Origin: Eubacterium sp. | GTDB taxonomy: Bacteria; Bacillota; Clostridia; Peptostreptococcales; Anaerovoracaceae | Length of the DNA stretch: 57,508 nucleotides | Assembly (NCBI GenBank): GCA_021769965.1 | Contig: JAETRU010000017.1 | Coordinates: 1-57,508 of the forward strand | Reading direction: 5' to 3' | In this document: one piece after another, positions 9,243 through 17,274 of the stretch | How the letters are laid out: each line of letters opens with the position of its first letter | Numbering within the stretch: position 1 is the first letter of the stretch | The notes under the pieces: generated by a model | Database searches by the model: none | What the model was told of the DNA's origin: nothing | Seen by the model: only the letters and a program-made list of their open reading frames with translations | Translations under genes and position numbers: made by a program

Positions 9243-10529
9243 TTATTTCGTCTTTTCCTTCGGCATATTGGCGATATACTCCCCTTTGACCGCAGGCACG
9301 TAATAAGTTCCGCAGTCCACATACTCTTCCGTGAATGTGTCTGCGCTGACCGATCCGTCTCCGCCGGCGCCGGCAGGCAGCTGCACGTCAAAGGCATAGT
9401 ACGGCATGAAGATGTTGTAATTCTCTCCTGCCAGATAGACCAGACTGACCCTGCGGATATACGCGGTTCCCGGCATACTATAGCCGCATTTCGTCACATA
9501 TTCCCCTTCTTCAAGCAGCGTCTCCGCCTCCTGCCGCGAAATGATCGGATATTCCTCGATCTCCTCGCTGCATGCCGCATAATCCCGCAGGAAAATACTG
9601 CTCAGGTTTCCCTCTTCATCCAGCTGGAAAAATACCCGCTTCAGATTATAGCTGACGATCTGCGACTTTACATCACCGGCCGTCTCGCATCCGCTGAGGA
9701 TCCATTTCTGTCCCCCCTCCTGCCAGAAGGCCTCAACGCTGGCTTCGCTGCTTTCAAAACCGGTCAGCCGGCTGTACTCCGAAAGCAGCCATGAGGCAGT
9801 TTTCTCCATATTTTCTTCACTGCGCTGATCTGCCGGGACCCGGTATTCCTCCGGCAGTTTCACACTCTGCGAGAATCGAATGAGCGCTTTGTTGTCCAGC
9901 GTCAGCTGAACCGATCCCTGTCCGTTCTCCGCTTTGACCACAAAATGTCCGCCGTCTATGCCGGCAGCGTTCTCATCTGTCACAGTCACATCCGCAGGCT
10001 CTGCGTCTATGCCCGCCGCGGCAGCCGTCATCAGCACACGGTCAGACAGCTCAGACGGATCTACCGTTTTCCTCCGCGCAGCGCTGTTCTCTCCGTTTTG
10101 ACGGTCCTCATCCTCCGAGGCTACTACAGTCCCGTAAGCCTGATTGGAATAGACCGGCAGCGCTTCCACACCGGCTCCCGTAGTCCACGGAGCGTTCTGC
10201 GCCTTATCCCTGTCTGTGTCATCCTCTGCCGGCAGCTTCTTTGTCCGCTTCTCGGCCTGTCCCGTCTCCTGCCGCTCTTCGATGGTCAGCAGAGGCAGAT
10301 CTGCCGCTTTCGTTTCCGGCAAAGGGTCTCCGCCGGAGGTTTTCTCTGACGGCATCAGTGCCGCGCATGTGACGACCGTGACGATAAGGCAGGCGGCCAG
10401 AGCCCCGCCGTATTTCCATACACGCCTGTTTCTTTCCTTCTGCTTCCGCGGCGTATAGGCCGCCGCTTCCGCGATAAAGTCATCTTCTATATCTCCAATG
10501 GCCGATAAAAACTTTTCCTCTGCCTTCAT
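9243..10529 (-). CDS. Membrane-anchored probable anti-sigma factor
   Basis: 428-aa single-pass membrane protein. The cytoplasmic N-terminus carries the motif GDIEDDFIAEAAAYTPRK, common in anti-sigma-like proteins encoded next to ECF sigma factors in Clostridia, followed by one transmembrane helix (about residues 41-59) and a large extracytoplasmic domain of about 365 aa with no motif I recognise. Its ATG overlaps the sigma-factor stop codon as ATGA, with the ribosome site AAAAGGAGG inside the sigma gene, indicating translational coupling. The pairing is the main argument for the anti-sigma role; the sensed signal is unknown. There is no zinc-finger HxxxCxxC motif. Confidence 0.75.
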   Translation of the reverse strand: MKAEEKFLSAIGDIEDDFIAEAAAYTPRKQKERNRRVWKYGGALAACLIVTVVTCAALMPSEKTSGGDPLPETKAADLPLLTIEERQETGQAEKRTKKLPAEDDTDRDKAQNAPWTTGAGVEALPVYSNQAYGTVVASEDEDRQNGENSAARRKTVDPSELSDRVLMTAAAAGIDAEPADVTVTDENAAGIDGGHFVVKAENGQGSVQLTLDNKALIRFSQSVKLPEEYRVPADQRSEENMEKTASWLLSEYSRLTGFESSEASVEAFWQEGGQKWILSGCETAGDVKSQIVSYNLKRVFFQLDEEGNLSSIFLRDYAACSEEIEEYPIISRQEAETLLEEGEYVTKCGYSMPGTAYIRRVSLVYLAGENYNIFMPYYAFDVQLPAGAGGDGSVSADTFTEEYVDCGTYYVPAVKGEYIANMPKEKTK

Positions 10530-11086
10530 AACTGGATGTCCTCCTTTTCCAGACAAGCCTTCAACTCTTTTCTCATACGGAACAGCATGGTCGCCACCCG
10601 GTTTTCTCTCATAGACAGCTCTGCCGCGATCTCTTTGACCGGCGTCATATACCAGTAGCGTTTGACGAAGATCACCCGGTTCACCTTGGGAAGACCTCTG
10701 AGAAAACTGTTGATCGCCTCCGTCAGAACGCTCTCATCGATGAAATCCTCCACATGGGATCTGCCTGCGATACACTCTTCCAGCTCGGCCAGCGCCGCGG
10801 CAGTCTGCCCGCCTCCCCGCTTCTTGGCATTGGCGCTCTTGCATTTGTTCAGCGCCAGATTGCGGGTGATCTTCCCCAGATAGGTAGACAGCTGCACCGG
10901 CCGCTGAGGCGGGATAGCGTTCCACGCCCGCAGCCAGGTATCGTTGACACATTCCTCTGCGTCCTCACTGCTGTACAAGATGTTGTAAGCAATGTGATTG
11001 CAGTACTTCCCATACTTCTCTGCCGATGCGGAAATTGCGCCCTCGTCTCTCTGCCAGTACAGATCGACGATCCTGCTGTCCTCCAT
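10526..11086 (-). CDS. ECF-type RNA polymerase sigma factor
   Basis: 186-aa sigma-70 family factor of the extracytoplasmic-function group. Region 2 is visible in HIAYNILYSSEDAEECVNDTWLRAWNAIPP...TYLGKITRNLALN, and region 4 in FLRGLPKVNRVIFVKRYWYMTPVKEIAAELSMRENRVATMLFRMRKEL, which is the -35-binding helix-turn-helix. The ATG at 11086 has AAAGGAGACAGTC directly upstream; an earlier in-frame start would add 18 residues without support. It is co-transcribed and coupled with the membrane protein that follows, so activity is probably released by an envelope signal. Confidence 0.93.
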   Translation of the reverse strand: MEDSRIVDLYWQRDEGAISASAEKYGKYCNHIAYNILYSSEDAEECVNDTWLRAWNAIPPQRPVQLSTYLGKITRNLALNKCKSANAKKRGGGQTAAALAELEECIAGRSHVEDFIDESVLTEAINSFLRGLPKVNRVIFVKRYWYMTPVKEIAAELSMRENRVATMLFRMRKELKACLEKEDIQL

Positions 11087-11175
11087 GACTGTCTCCTTTC
11101 CATAACCCTTCTGCATAAATACACCACTTTTTCTTCTCAATATTTCTCAATCTTTTTTTATTTTATCACAAAAGA

Positions 11176-11213
11176 AACAGTATGTCAGCAGATTCTTCCA
11201 CTGACATACTGTT
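11176..11213 (-). terminator. Terminator of the dehydrogenase-symporter operon
   Basis: A perfect 13-bp inverted repeat AACAGTATGTCAG (11176-11188) / CTGACATACTGTT (11201-11213) with a 12-base loop; on the minus strand it is followed by TTCTTTTG. It is 33 bases past the symporter stop. Confidence 0.8.
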
Positions 11214-11246
11214 GTTAGATATAATTTAGAAATATAAGGTTATCGT

Positions 11247-12563
11247 CTATTTAACAATGCCGAACAGACTCAGACACAGTATTACAACGATGACCGGTGA
11301 AACGAATTTTATCATAACAGACAGGAATTTGAAAAGAATTCCTTCCTTATTGAGCCCGCAGGTCTCTGCCATCCTGTCCATACCCCAGATCCAGCCCACA
11401 AAGATGGAAATGGCTAGTGATCCCAGGATCAGGAATACATTGTTAGTCAGCATGTCAAACAGATTGAACATGCGATCTGACAGCAGCGCCGGAATGCCGA
11501 TGACCATGACCAGAATGAAAGTTGCGCCCATGGCTTTTAAACGGCTGATCCCAAGCTCATCCATCAGGAAGGCCATCACTGCCTCCCACCCGGCTATACC
11601 CGATGAAAACGCCGCGATGAAAAAACCGATATAGAATATGGTTCCCCAGATCCGGCCTCCTGCCATGGTGTTAAACACGTTCGGCATGGTAATAAAGGTC
11701 AGCCCCGGGCCGGAGCTCATCTCCAATCCGAAAGCGAAAGCCATCGGGAAGATCATCAGACTCGCCATAACAGCTACAAAGATAACAGAAACCGAAACGA
11801 TCAGAGAGTTCTTTGTCACATTGATGTCGCCTTCCTTCTGATAGCTTCCAAAGATCATAGCCACCGCCATGGCGATGCCCAGTGAAAAGAAGGTCTGTCC
11901 CAGCGCCGTCAGAACGCCTTCCAGCGAAAACGAATCAAAGTCCAGCGTAAATATAAATCTGATCCCTTCCGAAGCGCCGGGCAGCCTCAATCCCACTACC
12001 ACCAGGATCAGCATGATGACTGCCAGGGTCGGCAAAAGCACCTTTGCGATCTTCTCGATGCCCTGCTGCAGATTATTGCGTACGACCAGAGCCGTCAGCA
12101 GGCAGTTAAGCAGGATCAGACCGAATACCAGCAGATGGTTTCCTGAAAATTCTCCGAAATACGCCGCGATCTGCTGACTGTCCATGCCCGTAAACGTTCC
12201 TGCTGCCGTAGCGTAAATATAGTGAAGAATCCATCCGTAAACGGGAATGGTATAACCGATGACCAGCACGATACAGATCATATGGAAATATCCCGCGATG
12301 TGCCACTTGGCGCCTGACTTTTCCAGCGCTTTATATGCGCCCACCGGACTTTTTCTGGATGCCAGGCCCATAGATACCTCCGCCGAGAAGAGCGGGATTC
12401 CTATGACCAGCATCATAATGATATATGTAAGCAGAAACAGCCCGCCGCCGTAAGCGCCGCAGATATACGGAAAACGCCACAGTGTGCCTACGCCCACCGA
12501 AAAGCCGATCGTCGCAAGTATGAACCCGATGCGGGAGCCGAATGTATCCCTTGTTTTTTCCAT
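11247..12563 (-). CDS. Neurotransmitter:sodium symporter (NSS) family transporter
   Basis: Na+-coupled amino-acid importer of the LeuT/Tyt1 fold, 438 aa. The N-terminal block RIGFILATIGFSVGVGTLWRFPYICGAYGGGLFLLTYI is the family signature with the unwound TM1 substrate and sodium site, and the helix count (about 11) fits bacterial members. The ATG at 12563 follows GAGGAGGTGAAACAC; a GTG three codons earlier overlaps the ribosome site. The gene lies 31 bases behind an amino-acid dehydrogenase, so the likely pair of jobs is uptake and oxidative deamination of the same amino acid. Which amino acid cannot be read from the sequence. Confidence 0.93.
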   Translation of the reverse strand: MEKTRDTFGSRIGFILATIGFSVGVGTLWRFPYICGAYGGGLFLLTYIIMMLVIGIPLFSAEVSMGLASRKSPVGAYKALEKSGAKWHIAGYFHMICIVLVIGYTIPVYGWILHYIYATAAGTFTGMDSQQIAAYFGEFSGNHLLVFGLILLNCLLTALVVRNNLQQGIEKIAKVLLPTLAVIMLILVVVGLRLPGASEGIRFIFTLDFDSFSLEGVLTALGQTFFSLGIAMAVAMIFGSYQKEGDINVTKNSLIVSVSVIFVAVMASLMIFPMAFAFGLEMSSGPGLTFITMPNVFNTMAGGRIWGTIFYIGFFIAAFSSGIAGWEAVMAFLMDELGISRLKAMGATFILVMVIGIPALLSDRMFNLFDMLTNNVFLILGSLAISIFVGWIWGMDRMAETCGLNKEGILFKFLSVMIKFVSPVIVVILCLSLFGIVK

Positions 12564-12594
12564 GTGTTTCACCTCCTCGTGAAATCCGGGGTGA

Positions 12595-13926
12595 TTACTG
12601 ATAGATCCTGTCCTCTACGGAATTATAGGCGTTCTCCGTAGGCGTAATGCCCTTTTCCTTTGCTTCTGCCAGATTCTTTCTGGTGATCTCGGAGCAGACC
12701 GCAGCTACCTTATCCATCAGCTTCGCTTTGTCTGCTTTGTCCTCGTACATATGCATCTCTGCGCCGCTCATAACGCCGCCGATGTTCTGGACCCAGCATT
12801 CCTGATACAAAATGCCTCTTGCGGCCAGCTTCTTCGCCAGTTCGATCTCTTCTTCAATGTTCGTTGCAGCCAGCTGATTATTGGCAGCGCCGAAGACCAT
12901 CTTCACGTTCAGATTGTTGATGACATCTTCATTGATAAAACCGCCTATGGCGCAAGGACAAAGGATATCCGCCTCAACTGTGAGTATCTCATCCAGAGTC
13001 GCTGTCTCAATATTTGCTTCAGGATGTTTGTCTTTCAGTTCTCTGATAACAGTTTCATCCAGATCGCATACGACCAGATCCGCGCCGTCGGCGATCAGAT
13101 ATTCAGCCTGCGGGAATCCTACAGCGCCCAGGCCCATAACTGCTGCCTTCAAGCCTTTGAGATCGTCTTTGCCAAACTGGAATCTGACAGCTTCCCTCAG
13201 AGCGCATTCCACGCCCCACGCGGTCGGATCGCCGGAAGGTCCGATCGGATTGGATTTGGTACCGCCGTTGATATATCTGGTATATTCATGAAGAGCGTCT
13301 GCCAGCTCTACCGGATATCTCATATCAGGTCCGGTGAAAAATCTTACCTTGCCCAGGGCAAAAGCCAGAAAGCCCAGTTCGTCTTTATCTTCCAGATTTA
13401 CCTGATCCGCCTGAACGGTAATTTTACCGCCGCCGTAGTGGAGCCCTGCTGATACGTGCTTATGAGACTCTGCTCTTGCCAGATTGAGACCATCGATGAT
13501 GACCTCGATCTCCGGCTCATCCATCTCGTGACGTCTGATGCCGCCGGTGTAGATACACTGCTCAAAATTTTCCATACCCAGTACGTAGGAATGGATGTTA
13601 GCGGTGAATCTCCAGTCCTTCTGGGAGTTATAGATGCAGTCCAGACCGAAGTAGCGGCCGGTCCTCAGGAGTCCCAGCACCTCCTCCAGATAATCAGACA
13701 GGCCGTACTTGGCATACAGCGCTCTTGTCTCTTTGTCGTTGAGTCTGATGTCATCATTCGTCAACAGGCTTTCCAGATAAAAAGTTCTGTTAAAGTCGCT
13801 CCATTTGATATCAGGCTCCCACTCTTTTGCGGCCCACATATAGTCCTTGCCGGTGCGGTAGTCATATCTGATCTTCAGTGTAGTCAATCCTTCCATCTTC
13901 AGCGGATAGTATAAGCTTCTTTCCAT
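12595..13926 (-). CDS. Glu/Leu/Phe/Val dehydrogenase family protein
   Basis: NAD(P)-dependent amino-acid dehydrogenase, 443 aa. The catalytic domain shows SAGLHYGGGKITV with the conserved Gly-rich substrate lysine, then the Rossmann domain GLGAVGFPQAEYLIADGADLVVCDLDE (about residues 262-290) and the DILCPCAIGGFINEDVINNL segment found in leucine dehydrogenase-like enzymes. It is longer at the N-terminus than leucine dehydrogenase (about 365 aa), so the substrate is uncertain. AGGAGGATCTAGAA precedes the ATG. It heads an operon with the NSS symporter; its promoter contains an 18-bp palindrome matching one in front of the nearby GntR gene. Confidence 0.9.
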   Translation of the reverse strand: MERSLYYPLKMEGLTTLKIRYDYRTGKDYMWAAKEWEPDIKWSDFNRTFYLESLLTNDDIRLNDKETRALYAKYGLSDYLEEVLGLLRTGRYFGLDCIYNSQKDWRFTANIHSYVLGMENFEQCIYTGGIRRHEMDEPEIEVIIDGLNLARAESHKHVSAGLHYGGGKITVQADQVNLEDKDELGFLAFALGKVRFFTGPDMRYPVELADALHEYTRYINGGTKSNPIGPSGDPTAWGVECALREAVRFQFGKDDLKGLKAAVMGLGAVGFPQAEYLIADGADLVVCDLDETVIRELKDKHPEANIETATLDEILTVEADILCPCAIGGFINEDVINNLNVKMVFGAANNQLAATNIEEEIELAKKLAARGILYQECWVQNIGGVMSGAEMHMYEDKADKAKLMDKVAAVCSEITRKNLAEAKEKGITPTENAYNSVEDRIYQ

Positions 13927-14007
13927 TTCTAGATCCTCCTCTTGTACTTCTTTTGATATTGCGAATTCAGGCTCGATATTTTCAGATTATTCTAACCCGT
14001 TTTCTCA

Positions 14008-14035
14008 ATTATAACATATTACATGTAATATGCAA
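14008..14035 (-). promoter_or_regulatory. Sigma-A promoter of the dehydrogenase-symporter operon
   Basis: Minus strand TTGCAT (14030-14035), 16 bases, TATAAT (14008-14013). The spacer is filled by the palindrome described separately, so a bound regulator would occlude RNA polymerase. Confidence 0.75.
14015..14032. promoter_or_regulatory. GntR-type operator in the dehydrogenase promoter
   Basis: Perfect 18-bp palindrome CATATTACATGTAATATG lying between the -35 and -10 boxes. The inner 12 bases ATTACATGTAAT recur exactly in the promoter of the GntR-family gene (15482-15493). FadR-subfamily repressors typically bind short palindromes of this kind, so this is very likely the operator. Confidence 0.75.
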
Positions 14036-14109
14036 TATGTATTTTTGATTTTTTGAAATTTTTTATGCCGCTGTGCGTTTAAGACAAAGTAGAAAAGCAG
14101 GGTAAGATG

Positions 14110-14118
14110 TGATATAAT
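14110..14118 (+). promoter_or_regulatory. Extended -10 promoter of the nucleotidyltransferase gene
   Basis: TGA followed by TATAAT (14113-14118); no convincing -35. The implied leader is about 40 bases and ends in a GGGGGAG ribosome site. Confidence 0.5.
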
Positions 14119-14165
14119 AAAAGTTAACAGCAGCGATATTTTTTATATTGGTTTTGGGGGAGTAA

Positions 14166-14753
14166 ATGATAGGTTACAATAAAGACTTGGAATTTCAGAA
14201 ACTGATGCTGTACCACATTCTTAAAGAGAATGCAGTTATATTTGAAATTCTGCAAAAGGCGCAAACACTTGAAATACCTGACTATTACGTCGGTGCAGGC
14301 TGCATCTGTCAAACCGTCTGGAATTATCAAAATAACTTAGATTTGATGTACGGCATATCTGATGTCGACTTTGCCTATTTTGATACTGATACTTCATACG
14401 AAAGCGAAAACGATATAATACAGCTGGTACAACACAAATTTGCTCATTTACCGGTAGAAATAGATGTTAAAAACCAGGCCAGAGTTCATTTGTGGTATGA
14501 GGATCATTACGGTTATGCATTACAGCCTTATGAATCTGTTGAAAGCGCAATAAATACATGGCCTACTACAGCCACCTCTATCGGAGTAAAACTTGTAGAT
14601 GATCAGTTCCTTGTATATGCGCCATATGGATTAAATGATATGTTTGGGCAAATAATCAGAGCTAATAAAACCCAGATAACTAAAGAAACATACGTACAAA
14701 AGTGCAATAAATGGTCAAAAAAATGGAACACATTAAACATAATCGAGTGGTAA
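14166..14753 (+). CDS. Nucleotidyltransferase family protein (NTP_transf_6/DUF925-like)
   Basis: 195-aa protein. VGAGCICQTVWNYQ followed by ISDVDFAYFD carries the G-x-G and the paired acidic residues of the DNA polymerase-beta nucleotidyltransferase fold as seen in the DUF925 family; the substrate of that family is not known. The start ATG at 14166 follows TTTTGGGGGAGTAA. The coding sequence is visibly richer in A+T and in codons such as AAA, ATA and TAT than the genes on either side, and it is inserted between the dehydrogenase operon and its probable regulator in opposite orientation. This points to recent acquisition. Confidence 0.8.
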   Translation: MIGYNKDLEFQKLMLYHILKENAVIFEILQKAQTLEIPDYYVGAGCICQTVWNYQNNLDLMYGISDVDFAYFDTDTSYESENDIIQLVQHKFAHLPVEIDVKNQARVHLWYEDHYGYALQPYESVESAINTWPTTATSIGVKLVDDQFLVYAPYGLNDMFGQIIRANKTQITKETYVQKCNKWSKKWNTLNIIEW

Positions 14754-14760
14754 AGCTAAA

Positions 14761-14791
14761 ATGTCAGCCCTTACCTTCGTCGGGCTGACAT
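14761..14791 (-). terminator. Terminator of the GntR gene
   Basis: Perfect arms ATGTCAGCCC (14761-14770) and GGGCTGACAT (14782-14791); on the minus strand the run TTTTAGCTTT follows. It may also serve the convergent nucleotidyltransferase gene, though no T-run follows on the plus strand. Confidence 0.75.
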
Positions 14792-14804
14792 CGTTACGCT
14801 TACG

Positions 14805-15458
14805 CTATTCCTTTTCTGCAAAATACACAGTACCCGCAAATTTATTGTGGGATTCCATCAGCAGCTTTGCCTTCTGGATATCACCGGCCGCCAGCGCGTC
14901 CTTGATCGCTGTATGCGCGGCAATACTCTCACTGCGGTTCTCCTTTGTTGCCATATAGGCAAAGGTGCACATATTGATCTGATTCTGCGTCTTCATGGCA
15001 TAATCCCTGATGACAGGATTGGTGCAGTATTCGATGACCACTTTATGAAAGCCTACAGCCGCTTCGTGAAAGCAGCGGTCGTCGCCGCTGTTCGCAGCTT
15101 CGATCTGGCTCAAAACCACAGCCTGCAGATCTGTCTGCAGAGGCTTCAGGCTTTCCAGCTTTTCATAGGAATCGAATACCAGATTGAACAGAGCCGCGTT
15201 CGCTTCGATCAGGTCCTGTGCCTGTTCATCGGATAACTGAACGATGCTGGGGCCCACGTTATGCTTCTGCTCCACGAAGCCTTCCTGGATCAGCCGGTTA
15301 ATGGTTTCGCGGACCGGTGTCCTGCTGACACCGAAATCCCGTGCCAGTTCCTCTATATTCAGCCGGTCTCCCGGCAGCAGTTCACGATTCTGTATTTTCT
15401 CCAGGATCAGACTGTGCACCTGATCTACCAGAGATCTCCTTACTACCTTTTCAGCCAT
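14805..15458 (-). CDS. GntR family regulator, FadR/FCD subfamily
   Basis: 217-aa transcription factor. The N-terminal winged helix (SLVDQVHSLILEKIQNRELLPGDRLNIEELARDFGVSRTPVRETINRLIQEGFV, about residues 8-65) is classic GntR, and the C-terminal all-helical domain with FHEAAVGFHKVVIEY and AHTAIKDALAAGD is the FCD ligand and metal domain. GGAGGAATGA precedes the ATG. A palindrome ATTACATGTAAT overlaps its own promoter and the same site lies in the promoter of the amino-acid dehydrogenase/symporter operon. I infer an autorepressor that controls that operon and responds to an amino acid or its keto acid. Confidence 0.92.
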   Translation of the reverse strand: MAEKVVRRSLVDQVHSLILEKIQNRELLPGDRLNIEELARDFGVSRTPVRETINRLIQEGFVEQKHNVGPSIVQLSDEQAQDLIEANAALFNLVFDSYEKLESLKPLQTDLQAVVLSQIEAANSGDDRCFHEAAVGFHKVVIEYCTNPVIRDYAMKTQNQINMCTFAYMATKENRSESIAAHTAIKDALAAGDIQKAKLLMESHNKFAGTVYFAEKE

Positions 15459-15481
15459 TTCATTCCTCCAGTCGAGAAGTT

Positions 15482-15493
15482 ATTACATGTAAT
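15482..15493. promoter_or_regulatory. GntR-type operator at the regulator's own promoter
   Basis: 12-bp perfect palindrome ATTACATGTAAT adjoining and overlapping the -10 box, identical to the core of the site at 14015-14032. This indicates autoregulation. Confidence 0.75.
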
Positions 15494-15520
15494 CTTATCA
15501 TTTTGTCAAGAATTTGTCAA
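15492..15520 (-). promoter_or_regulatory. Sigma-A promoter of the GntR gene
   Basis: Minus strand TTGACA (15515-15520), 17 bases, TAAGAT (15492-15497). A second TTGACA lies 9 bases closer (15504-15509 region) and could pair with TAATAA; in both cases the palindrome overlaps the core promoter. Confidence 0.7.
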
Positions 15521-15629
15521 CTTGATCCAGTTGGGTTTTTCTCCTTCAAACAGTTCCAAAAGCCCGATATTTGCCCAAATCCTCTGATTCCTGAAGTTCC
15601 TCGTTGATACGCCATGCCCGCACACAAAC

Positions 15630-15659
15630 TAAATGGAGACCGCACCCGGCCTCCATTTA
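15630..15659 (-). terminator. Terminator of the OFA transporter gene
   Basis: Arms TAAATGGAG (15630-15638) and CTCCATTTA (15651-15659), 12-base loop, 25 bases after the stop codon; only a short T-rich tail follows, so strength is uncertain. Confidence 0.6.
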
Positions 15660-15684
15660 CTTTCTGACTGATTAAACTATCAAT

Positions 15685-16911
15685 TTAGAACGGTCTCTTT
15701 TCTTCTCTCTTTGCATTTTCCTTCTCTACACACTTGGATACCAGTATCCACAGTATCAGGGAAATCACCGCGCATACCAGGATTGCGACAAAGTTGGAAT
15801 CATACTTGCCGCCGGAGTTCTCCACCAGGGCGCTGCCGATCATCGGTCCGATAATGGCGGCAGGAACCAGGTTGAACATGCCGATACCGAAGTTTACGGA
15901 GAAGTATTTAGGTCCGTAGTATCTATTGATGAAGGTGGAGCAGATGGTCGGATTTCCTCCATAGCACAGACCCATAGCCAGAAGTCCGATAAGGATCAGA
16001 ACCATAGCCACAGCCTTTGCTCCGGCCAGCAGGGCGATGCCGCCCGCAAACATGAAGATCATGTCCACGACCATGGCGAATTTGCCTGCCTTTCTGTCAT
16101 AGATCGTTCCTACGATAACACGGCCTGCGCCGTTGAAGACGGATACGATCATGCCCACGATAGCAGGCGCTCCAAAGGCCACTGCGATAGACGCCGCGCT
16201 GTTCACCACCATCAGGCCGCCGATGTTGACCACGATGCACCAGAGCATGAACACCCAAAATGACGCGCTCTTCAGCATCACCGAAGGTCCCTCGCCGTAC
16301 AGTTCCTTTGCCGCAGTCTTGCCTGCAGGAGCCTCCGGCACTTTGATAAAGAAAGACCCGATGACCAGTACCACAAAAATCATGATTCCTAAAATCATAA
16401 AGGTCGTAAAGATACCCTTTGACGCTACCAGACTGGTTGCGATACTTCCCAGGATCAGCGCGCCCAGACCGAAGCCCATCATCATAATGCCGCTGGCAAG
16501 ACCCGGTTTGTCCGGAAACCATTTGTTCATGGTGCCTATGACGCAGTTATATGTAAGCCCTACACCAGATCCGCCTAAGAAACCGTAGCAGATGTACAGC
16601 ATAATTAAGCTGGAAGACGAATTATCCGGATTCAGGCGGGAAACGCCGAAAAAGCCTGCTAAAAGCAGAATCGCTGCGATAATAATAATGATCTGCGGCT
16701 TCAGCTTAGCGGACATTTTTCCTGCCACAAATCCGCCGACACAGAAAAAGATCATAGAAATCGTAAACGTCATAGAAAGCTGCGATAAAGACCAGTCTGT
16801 ATAAACTTCACTGAACGGTGTTTTGAACAAAGACCATCCATAAATGAGACCGCAGAAGATCAGCAGCAGCGTACCCACCGCAAGGTAGAGCCATCTTTTG
16901 TTGTTTGCCAT
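15685..16911 (-). CDS. OFA-family major facilitator (oxalate/formate antiporter-like)
   Basis: 12-helix membrane transporter of 408 aa. The N-terminal RWLYLAVGTLLLIFCGLIYGWSLFKTPF and the SQLSMTFTISMIFFCVGGFVAGK segment are typical of the OFA branch of the MFS, whose known member exchanges oxalate for formate; most clostridial members probably move other monocarboxylates. I chose the ATG at 16911 (MANNKRW), with GGAG about 10 bases upstream; a TTG and an ATG slightly upstream lack proper spacing. Monocistronic, with a long leader that can form two hairpins. Confidence 0.88.
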   Translation of the reverse strand: MANNKRWLYLAVGTLLLIFCGLIYGWSLFKTPFSEVYTDWSLSQLSMTFTISMIFFCVGGFVAGKMSAKLKPQIIIIIAAILLLAGFFGVSRLNPDNSSSSLIMLYICYGFLGGSGVGLTYNCVIGTMNKWFPDKPGLASGIMMMGFGLGALILGSIATSLVASKGIFTTFMILGIMIFVVLVIGSFFIKVPEAPAGKTAAKELYGEGPSVMLKSASFWVFMLWCIVVNIGGLMVVNSAASIAVAFGAPAIVGMIVSVFNGAGRVIVGTIYDRKAGKFAMVVDMIFMFAGGIALLAGAKAVAMVLILIGLLAMGLCYGGNPTICSTFINRYYGPKYFSVNFGIGMFNLVPAAIIGPMIGSALVENSGGKYDSNFVAILVCAVISLILWILVSKCVEKENAKREEKRPF

Positions 16912-16952
16912 TGCACTCATTCTCCTCTTCAAATAAAATTCTTACTGTTTGC

Positions 16953-17005
16953 TTCATCGTCTCTGATGAAAAGGGCGGATGAAATAGAAGTATATTCCAC
17001 CCGCC
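16953..17005 (-). other. Two hairpins in the leader of the OFA transporter mRNA
   Basis: Arms TTCATC/GATGAA (16953-16958, 16965-16970) and GGCGGATG/CACCCGCC (16974-16981, 16998-17005; one G:U). On the minus strand the second stem is followed by CTTTTC. The leader is about 125 bases from the predicted start point to the ATG. It does not match a riboswitch I know; it could be a weak attenuator. Confidence 0.4.
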
Positions 17006-17044
17006 GTCACCTTAGACAAACGCATTATTCTTGTCTTTATAACT

Positions 17045-17073
17045 ATTTTATAGATAATCAAACAAAAAGTCAA
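17045..17073 (-). promoter_or_regulatory. Sigma-A promoter of the OFA transporter gene
   Basis: Minus strand TTGACT (17068-17073), 17-base spacer, TAAAAT (17045-17050). Confidence 0.75.
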
Positions 17074-17199
17074 GCCGATATTTCTAATATCCTGTCAGTT
17101 ATACGACTTTTTTCTATTTCACTGTCGATATACAGACTGCCGTCATATTAATTTATGTTCGTTTTTAGACCGTTTTATTTATTTTTTATTATTTTACGG

Positions 17200-17228
17200 T
17201 TGACTTACGGCTCTATCTGTTTTATAAT
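17200..17228 (+). promoter_or_regulatory. Sigma-A promoter of the HTH-Uma2 gene
   Basis: TTGACT (17200-17205), 17-base spacer, TATAAT (17223-17228); near-consensus, about 40 bases before the start codon. Confidence 0.85.
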
Positions 17229-17274
17229 TACGCTATACCAATATTCACTCATGCCTTCAGGAAGGAGTTCTGAC

